A stretch of DNA of 64,000 nt from CAIQPV01 sp964480365 (GTDB lineage Bacteria > Pseudomonadota > Gammaproteobacteria > Burkholderiales > Gallionellaceae), in NCBI GenBank assembly GCA_964480365.1, contig CAYZPM010000017.1, positions 1 to 64,000 of the forward strand. The letters run 5' to 3'. The position numbers and the translations under genes were made by a program. Of this stretch, positions 58,683 to 64,000 are shown piece after piece; positions within the stretch are counted from its first letter, which is position 1; the number at the start of each line of letters is the position of its first letter. Under the pieces are notes generated by a model that was given only the letters and a program-made list of their open reading frames with translations, was not told where the DNA came from and did no database searches.

Positions 58683-58877
58683 TCAACCCCGCTTCGCAAG
58701 AGCTTCTTCTATTTTCTTGTCTGTTTTATATTGGCTCAATGCGAACACTGACCAGATAGCTGCGGGTATCCATCCGATCAAGGTGATTTGTAAAAACAAA
58801 CAAATAATTCCCGCAATTGGACGGCCAATAGTGAAAAACTGTAACCAAGGTAAAAGTATTGCCATCAGTAATCGCAT
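58683..58877 (-). CDS. Pmp3/YqaE (UPF0057) small membrane protein
   Basis: 64 residues with two membrane helices and the family signature FFTIGRPIAGIICLFLQIT then LIGWIPAAIWSVFALSQY. YqaE/Pmp3 proteins are stress-linked inner-membrane proteins of unclear function. Separate from the ATPase operon by the exonuclease relic. Confidence 0.88.
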   Translation of the reverse strand: MRLLMAILLPWLQFFTIGRPIAGIICLFLQITLIGWIPAAIWSVFALSQYKTDKKIEEALAKRG

Positions 58878-58945
58878 GCTAATTTCCTTATTATTTTGTT
58901 AATGTAGATATCTTCCGAAACATGCCAACCGTAACTGAACGGCGA

Positions 58946-59386
58946 TTACTCTTTGGTTTGCGCCGCCTTGGCATGTTGCTTTGCGTGATTATTGGCATTA
59001 GCTTGATCCTTGGTCTGAACCGGCTCTGTACCCGGCACAGGTGTTACCGATGCCTCCGCCTTCCTCAACTTACAACCCTTGTTCTCGAACATCTCGGTTA
59101 GGTGACTGCGTCGCGCACTGATTGCGTCGGTCGCCTTGGATGCATCGTAATAGGTATAGACAAGCCCCGGCAGCCATGCGACAGCCGCCGCGACATTGGT
59201 GCCGTTCACCCCTTTATTGCCTTCGACCTTAACCTGACTCTCGTCAAGCTTTGTCATTTCTTCCTGAATTTGTGGACACGAAAGATCATGATCGCCGAGT
59301 TGAACAGGCTGAACCTTCTCGGAAGTAGCGCACCCTCCCATAGCAAGCAACGATGCCAGTAGTGCAGGAATAATTATTTTTTTCAT
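58946..59386 (-). CDS. predicted lipoprotein
   Basis: 146 residues: lipobox in LLAMGGCATS (Cys at about 19), a central helical region with a Cys pair (LSCPQIQEEM and KGCKLRKAE) and an Ala/Gln/Lys-rich tail. The AAAVAWLPGLVYTYYDASKATDAI stretch is typical of small envelope lipoproteins. Role unknown. Confidence 0.7.
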   Translation of the reverse strand: MKKIIIPALLASLLAMGGCATSEKVQPVQLGDHDLSCPQIQEEMTKLDESQVKVEGNKGVNGTNVAAAVAWLPGLVYTYYDASKATDAISARRSHLTEMFENKGCKLRKAEASVTPVPGTEPVQTKDQANANNHAKQHAKAAQTKE

Positions 59387-59532
59387 TTTCTTCTTTCATG
59401 TTGTGCGCAGTTTGGCGCGGTTAAAAAGTGAATCAATGCATTTCTGTCAGCGACCTATTTCATACTCATCTTTCAAAAATCGACTTATCAGTGCGCCCGA
59501 AGCCTGCGGCGAAACGTCCTCAACTTTTTCCA

Positions 59533-59814
59533 TCAACGTATTTTCTTGCTTCCTATAATTGCGGTAGACGCTCGTGTTAATTCTTCCAAAGCCCGCTCCT
59601 TCAGAATGCGTGAACGTGCATTTTTGAAGTTGGGTACATCGAAAATTAACCCATGTGCTGCTAATCCAGCGACTATTACCTTGTTGCTGGCTCCTTTTGC
59701 TTTTGCAGCCTCCACTTCATCAAAAATCTCACGCAAGCGGGCGGTTTTGCTGCGACGGCTTCCACTGGCTATTACACGTAATGTTTCTGCCACATCGTCC
59801 AGTTTTGTTTTCAT
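59533..59814 (-). CDS. small helical protein, plasmid/ICE-type
   Basis: 93 residues. EIFDEVEAAKAKGASNKVIVAGLAAHGLIF, then NFKNARSRILKERA looks like a small DNA-binding, helix-turn-helix-type domain seen in plasmid and conjugative-element proteins. It diverges from the 346-aa gene, with which it shares the 125-bp promoter region. Function not known. Confidence 0.55.
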   Translation of the reverse strand: MKTKLDDVAETLRVIASGSRRSKTARLREIFDEVEAAKAKGASNKVIVAGLAAHGLIFDVPNFKNARSRILKERALEELTRASTAIIGSKKIR

Positions 59815-59861
59815 TTGTTGGGCCGTCTGCTTTCGTTTGATTTCGATAGCAACATATTACA

Positions 59862-59922
59862 TGTTACGCAATAACACTTATGCGGTATAATTAAAAATAT
59901 GCTAGCAATTAAATGTTACGCA
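59862..59922 (+). promoter_or_regulatory. promoter and repeated TGTTACGCA sites
   Basis: TGTTACGCA occurs at 59862-59870 and 59914-59922, either side of a TATAAT (59886-59891). The second copy lies 18 bases before the start of the 346-aa gene. Two equal sites around a -10 box suggest repression by looping or by bound dimers. Confidence 0.5.
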
Positions 59923-59939
59923 TTGAATGGGAAATTTAA

Positions 59940-60980
59940 ATGAGTGAATTAGTTGATGGGCAAGTTATGACGTTCGCAAAGTTCGTCGAAAGCGTCATTT
60001 CGAAATGCAGATCCAGTGACACGATTAGCTTCGTCAATCCGCAAAAAATCTACCGCGTAATGTTAATAAGCCGAGTAAAAATACCGGATAGCAGGATGAC
60101 TAATCAACGTTTTGATGAGAATTATTTGCTGCCCATTGCCAAGGAGATTGGGCTCAATCCTACGAAAACTTCGAAATTGATAGCTCTCCGTAACGCATGG
60201 ATTTCTTACTTTCATGGGAGTAAAGTTTCGCAGACGTTAGACAATAAAATTCAAATACTGATAACGGATGAGGTTGCGGCGGATTATATTGTTCTCACAT
60301 CCGAAAAATGGTTAGAACACCCTTGGATGGGAAGGCATCCTTGGATGTATCAGGAACAAGGAGAAGATTTCGTCTCTCTAAAAGAAGCCTGGGATCATAA
60401 ACAATGGCAAGACTGGCAAGAAACACAGGAAGATGATGGAATAAATTCCAGCATCAATGATTTTCTAAACCAGAAGCAGAAAAAAACATACACATCGCTA
60501 TTTGAAAAGAATGCGGATTATGCGGCACACGACATCAAGCTCGCCAAGAACAGAATCCAAGAATTGCATGCTGAAATTAATGAGCAAGAAGGAATCATTA
60601 ATGTAGCGATGAAAGCCATTCGAAAATTGCAAAATCAAAAAATGACAGTTAAAACGAGGTCGCCTGGACGCCCAAAGATTTCAGAAATGAAAGATCAGCA
60701 ACAGCGGAGGGAAGTGGCAATGGAATTTGTCGCACAATGGATTGGCTCTCTGATGTCCACTCTATCAATAACAACTTGTGGTGATCTGGCGAAAATGGTG
60801 CGAGGTCAAAAAATGACCTGGTGGCGATGGCTAAACAAAGAAACATTGCCATCACAAGGATCATTAGAGTCTTTGCTCAATGTAAAAATAAAAAGTGGCG
60901 AACTCCAAGGTAAAAATCTTCGCGAGATTCAGACATCCCCACCCTTGAACCGCCTGATCACTTTAGTTAATCTTGTTTAG
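59940..60980 (+). CDS. hypothetical protein with coiled coil and AT-hook-like motif
   Basis: 346 residues, not recognised. The N-terminal half is helical (VNPQKIYRVMLISRVKIPDS then IAKEIGLNPTKTSKLIALRN, a possible helix-turn-helix). A coiled coil (about 200-235, KNRIQELHAEINEQEGIINV) is followed by basic SPGRPKISEM, an AT-hook-like stretch, and a C-terminal helical part. The operator repeats before it fit an autoregulated DNA-binding protein, by inference. Confidence 0.55.
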   Translation: MSELVDGQVMTFAKFVESVISKCRSSDTISFVNPQKIYRVMLISRVKIPDSRMTNQRFDENYLLPIAKEIGLNPTKTSKLIALRNAWISYFHGSKVSQTLDNKIQILITDEVAADYIVLTSEKWLEHPWMGRHPWMYQEQGEDFVSLKEAWDHKQWQDWQETQEDDGINSSINDFLNQKQKKTYTSLFEKNADYAAHDIKLAKNRIQELHAEINEQEGIINVAMKAIRKLQNQKMTVKTRSPGRPKISEMKDQQQRREVAMEFVAQWIGSLMSTLSITTCGDLAKMVRGQKMTWWRWLNKETLPSQGSLESLLNVKIKSGELQGKNLREIQTSPPLNRLITLVNLV

Positions 60981-61096
60981 AGCCTAGCAACAACGCCAGA
61001 CAAGCTTAACCAGTGTGGCTGTCACGCGATTTCACACTTCCTTGCATGAGGATATTGGAACAGCACACAAATGAACCCTTGTAGACGCCAATCGGC

Positions 61097-62605
61097 TCAA
61101 TCCATTAGCCGAAATTTTTTCGCATATGCACCGAGGATTGTTTGCGCTGGCTTGTAAACAAGTTTCAGATTATTGAACTTTGTGGAATCGCCCAACAAAT
61201 TGCTGTCCCCATCCCTCGCCTGCCAGCACAATGGCTTTCTTCCGGGATTAAGTTTTTCCCCTGGCACCCAAAGTTCTAGTGTCACCTTAGTTTCATCGCA
61301 TGGCGCATATTGCATCAGCAACCAGCGATATGCCTCTATGTTTCCGATGTCTTGGGCTGCTTTGTAGGTGCTTTCGAATTCTGCATATTTTTTTCTAAAT
61401 GCTAACCACTCATCATCCGTTAAAAGCTTTAGAGGCTCGGGAGTTGATGATAGTTTCGAAGCTTTAGGTCGATTTCCTGCCTCATATTTCTTATTTGATT
61501 CGCTTACTGCGTAGTATTTGAAATCGACGATTGTGTATTCATTGACACCATCTTTTCCATCTTTTTTTATCACAAGGTCGGGGCGTCGTGCTATGCCGTT
61601 TTTTGCAAATACGCGGTGCCTGTTGTCCTTCCACCTCTTGCGAGTCGATGGATCGATACCCGACAAGAATTCATCGTCACAGGTAAATATCTTATCCGTC
61701 CCATGCGGCTCGATTTCATCTATGGCATATTCCAGACACGCCGACTCCCACACCTGATGAAACCCTTTCAAGCCACAGATGTAGCCGTCATGCCCGGAAG
61801 GGGCGTAATGCAGCAACTCGTCCAGCAGTTGATGCAGTTCGCGGGCATCTGAAGAGACAGACGGCTCGCGACGAACGCAGATTTCCAGCGCAGCTTGTAA
61901 AGCGCGCAACGTATCGCTGCGATTCCCCAAAAACAGCGAGGCATCCGCTTCCAGCTCATGTTCATCGGCAAAGCGGCATTTTAGCTCCTCCCATTCAGCC
62001 TGCAGCGCGCCACCAATTTCACGGTCGGCAGAATCCAGGAACAAATGCTCCAGAGCGTCCAGCGCCATCCAACAAGCCAGCCCCACCATGTCGTTGCCGG
62101 CGTGGCGCATCTGCGTGCGTGGTGCCCATGTATTCTCAAAAACCGGCGTGCCATCCGTCAGAAACATTGCCCGCTCCAGATTACGCGCAATGTAGCGATG
62201 GTCGAACTGTGTCGTCAGCCCCGGTGTTTTAGTGAGCGCCAACAGGCGCGGATCGCGTAACTTGCGGATCAACTGCACGTAACGGAAAAGATGGGTATGG
62301 ACTGGAGCAGAACCATTGCTATCAAAACTGAATGATTGCCCGTCTGCCGCTTGCAAGAAACCATCGCGCGACGAACGCTTCACTTTAGCGTGATATATCC
62401 CGGAGAAGCGCATCACGGCGCGTGTTAGCTCGCCGAGAATTTGTTGTTTATCATGCACGGGAAGTTCGTCGTCGGTGGAATCGTTAGGGTAGCCATGCGG
62501 AACCCGTAGCGTGACCTGCCCATCTTTTTCGCACAGACCGACATAAGCCTCCCAATCATCTGGGTTGGGAGATTCCAGCACGAAATTCCAGTCCTGACTT
62601 GTCAT
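61097..62605 (-). CDS. McrC-like restriction subunit (DUF2357 plus PD-(D/E)XK nuclease)
   Basis: 502 residues. A DUF2357-like N-terminal and middle region (about 60-300, with FRYVQLIRKLRDPRLLAL) is followed by a nuclease core: the Asp in RRPDLVIKKDG (about 345) and the Asp/Lys of YTIVDFKYYAVS (about 362). This is the PD-(D/E)XK pattern. In McrBC systems the C subunit cuts DNA once the B subunit has translocated from a modified base. Its start overlaps the McrB-like stop (TAATG). Confidence 0.8.
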   Translation of the reverse strand: MTSQDWNFVLESPNPDDWEAYVGLCEKDGQVTLRVPHGYPNDSTDDELPVHDKQQILGELTRAVMRFSGIYHAKVKRSSRDGFLQAADGQSFSFDSNGSAPVHTHLFRYVQLIRKLRDPRLLALTKTPGLTTQFDHRYIARNLERAMFLTDGTPVFENTWAPRTQMRHAGNDMVGLACWMALDALEHLFLDSADREIGGALQAEWEELKCRFADEHELEADASLFLGNRSDTLRALQAALEICVRREPSVSSDARELHQLLDELLHYAPSGHDGYICGLKGFHQVWESACLEYAIDEIEPHGTDKIFTCDDEFLSGIDPSTRKRWKDNRHRVFAKNGIARRPDLVIKKDGKDGVNEYTIVDFKYYAVSESNKKYEAGNRPKASKLSSTPEPLKLLTDDEWLAFRKKYAEFESTYKAAQDIGNIEAYRWLLMQYAPCDETKVTLELWVPGEKLNPGRKPLCWQARDGDSNLLGDSTKFNNLKLVYKPAQTILGAYAKKFRLMD

Positions 62606-64000
62606 TAATCCAGCGCGTTCTTGTCTTCGGGCATCTGAGCTATTACGCCCTTGATGAAAACTTCGGCTTTCTCAGCAAACTCGCCAAAGGTGCGCGGTTC
62701 TATGTTCTCGCCACCATCCTTGAGCAGCTTGTACAAGGGAGTGTGGTCGCGTGGAAACACATTGTCCCAAAGAAAGAACATCAACTTATTTTTAATATCG
62801 GCCAATGCAATATCTGGGTTGCAGATTTTTTTGGTAGCTTCTTCTTTAGACTCGCTTGCGCATAGCGTCTCCTTGATCTTGATGCGCGTAGGTTTCTTTA
62901 TAAGAATTTGTTCGATTAGGTTTTTAACAAAATACTCGTATTTTTTGGAATCCCAATTAAAACCGGTGCAATCAATTTTGTATTTTTCCATCAAGATATT
63001 ATTTATATCTCCCACTTTTTCAACTTTAAAATATCCCGTCCAATAATCCCATCCATTATTATCTTTATGGTTGCTTTGTAACAAATCTCGTACTAGCGAC
63101 ACTTGATCTTCTGAAACTAGGATTTTGGCTCGTGTTGTCAACTGTGGCAAGTTGAACGCTTTCAAAAACCATATTCCAACCTGCTTGTCGTCGACGTTGC
63201 GCCCCTTGAATTCATCGGCAATGAACGCATTGAGAAGTTTCAGAAATTTATGCCAAGTATGTTCGGTGTCCTGTATCTTTATCTTTGCATTCTTCTGGGA
63301 TTCGATCATGGCATTGTGCGGAGAATCTGATGTCTCTATCATTCCATCCCACGCCATGTACTTAAAATCCCAGCGGCGCTTGAAAGCGGTGTCCATGTAA
63401 TACACCGACTCGTCGCTGGTGTTCATGGTTCCGATCAGTGATAGGTTTGGCGGCAAACGAAGCTTGAAATTCTCAGCATCAGTGCGTTTTACTGGCAAAT
63501 GCTTAAGCGTCTCTTCAATTTTTTTCAGTACCTGATTTCGGTCTGGTGACTCTTCAATCTTTGTCAACTCCTTTTTCAGCGCCTCCATGATCAAGTCGCT
63601 CGGGTCGATGCCGTATTCCGACCAGCCTTTATCATCGCGGTCGAGCAACTGGAATATGTCGCCGAAAATCTGCGCGCAGTTACCCCGGTTAATTTCGTCG
63701 ATGACTAACAGCACATTTTGCTCGGAGTCGGCATAAGCACGCGCCAATGCCTTGATGAGCGGCCCGACGTGGATGCGGTATTCGATGGTGGGTGTGTTGG
63801 TGGTCTGGGTGAGTGTGGCGCCATTAAGATGTTCGCTCGGCAAATTCTCCAGCGTGTATGCCACCTTGCGCGAACCTGTCTGCGGCAGCAACTTGGCAAC
63901 TAAATCGCCATAGCCATATTCAGGATGGAAGGCCGTCTCGATCATGTTTGAGCTAGCCTTATCGATACCCAGTTCCTTTTCTGCTTCCTGTCGTACACGA
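62605..64000 (-). CDS. mcrB: McrB-like AAA+ ATPase/GTPase, N-terminus outside window
   Basis: The frame is open from the right edge. AFHPEYGYGDLVAKLLP, Walker B VLLVIDEINRGNCAQIFGDI (about 90 residues in) and sensor-like LIGTMNTSDESVYYMDTAFKRRWDF are the McrB-type AAA_5 motifs. The Walker A loop and the DNA-recognition domain must lie beyond base 64000. An internal ATG at 63945 is not the true start. With the McrC-like gene it forms a type IV restriction pair. Confidence 0.88.
   Translation of the reverse strand, partial: RVRQEAEKELGIDKASSNMIETAFHPEYGYGDLVAKLLPQTGSRKVAYTLENLPSEHLNGATLTQTTNTPTIEYRIHVGPLIKALARAYADSEQNVLLVIDEINRGNCAQIFGDIFQLLDRDDKGWSEYGIDPSDLIMEALKKELTKIEESPDRNQVLKKIEETLKHLPVKRTDAENFKLRLPPNLSLIGTMNTSDESVYYMDTAFKRRWDFKYMAWDGMIETSDSPHNAMIESQKNAKIKIQDTEHTWHKFLKLLNAFIADEFKGRNVDDKQVGIWFLKAFNLPQLTTRAKILVSEDQVSLVRDLLQSNHKDNNGWDYWTGYFKVEKVGDINNILMEKYKIDCTGFNWDSKKYEYFVKNLIEQILIKKPTRIKIKETLCASESKEEATKKICNPDIALADIKNKLMFFLWDNVFPRDHTPLYKLLKDGGENIEPRTFGEFAEKAEVFIKGVIAQMPEDKNALD

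Noticed and set aside
33362..64000. Self-transmissible conjugative element
   Set aside because: No VirB/Tra type IV secretion genes occur in the window. Only relaxase and accessory genes are present.
34600..64000. Second copy of the ssrA 3' end (attR)
   Set aside because: I searched by eye for TTCAATTCCCGCC and GCCGCCTCCACCA and found none after 33200.

Overview
The window looks like a betaproteobacterial chromosome. Support comes from a tmRNA whose tag reads ANDEKYALAA, a near-complete MSHA-type pilus locus, and housekeeping genes (gpmI, secB, gpsA, trmL, envC, ctpA) in proteobacterial arrangement. A Gallionellaceae/Nitrosomonadales-like host is my guess from overall gene content. The sequence alone does not prove it.

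Bases 1-15.5 kb are core genome: a polyphosphate phosphotransferase fragment, sixA, a histone-like protein, a Sad-type aldehyde dehydrogenase, an RsuA/RluF-family pseudouridine synthase, a MoeB/ThiF enzyme, ctpA, envC, gpmI, an ArsR regulator with a DUF2892 protein, a PglL-like O-oligosaccharyltransferase, rhodanese-grxC-secB, gpsA and trmL. Bases 15.8-31.1 kb hold the MSHA-type pilus locus: the c-di-GMP-binding ATPase MshE, MshG, a degenerate GGDEF-like protein, pilins MshA/C/D/O/P, and the envelope parts MshI/PilN-like/J/K/L/N. An AT-rich nucleotidyltransferase gene interrupts it. No mshM is visible. A glycosyltransferase and ssrA follow. Intergenic spaces of the core half are full of palindromic repeats, including a 54-60 nt hairpin inserted precisely inside three other repeat families.

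A mobile island begins at the 3' end of ssrA (about 33.2 kb) and runs past the right edge. It encodes a tyrosine integrase, AlpA-like regulator, MobC-like protein, MOBP-type relaxase, a complete Wadjet operon (JetABCD) led by a WYL regulator with a palindromic operator, an AbiE pair with a truncated toxin, and a ParE/antitoxin pair. Next comes an 11-gene, tightly packed minus-strand operon: one AAA+ ATPase, three DEDD exonucleases, two metallophosphoesterases, four HAD phosphatase-like proteins and one small protein. The island continues with small membrane and lipoproteins, a DNA-binding-like protein with operator repeats, and a McrBC-type type IV restriction pair cut by the window edge.

The most unusual signals are: (i) a 231-bp non-coding array in which TTAC recurs in an 11-bp register 21 times, between the Wadjet and AbiE operons; (ii) the covarying mobile hairpin nested in three repeat families; (iii) the multi-exonuclease/multi-phosphatase/AAA+ operon, which matches no defence or repair system I can name.
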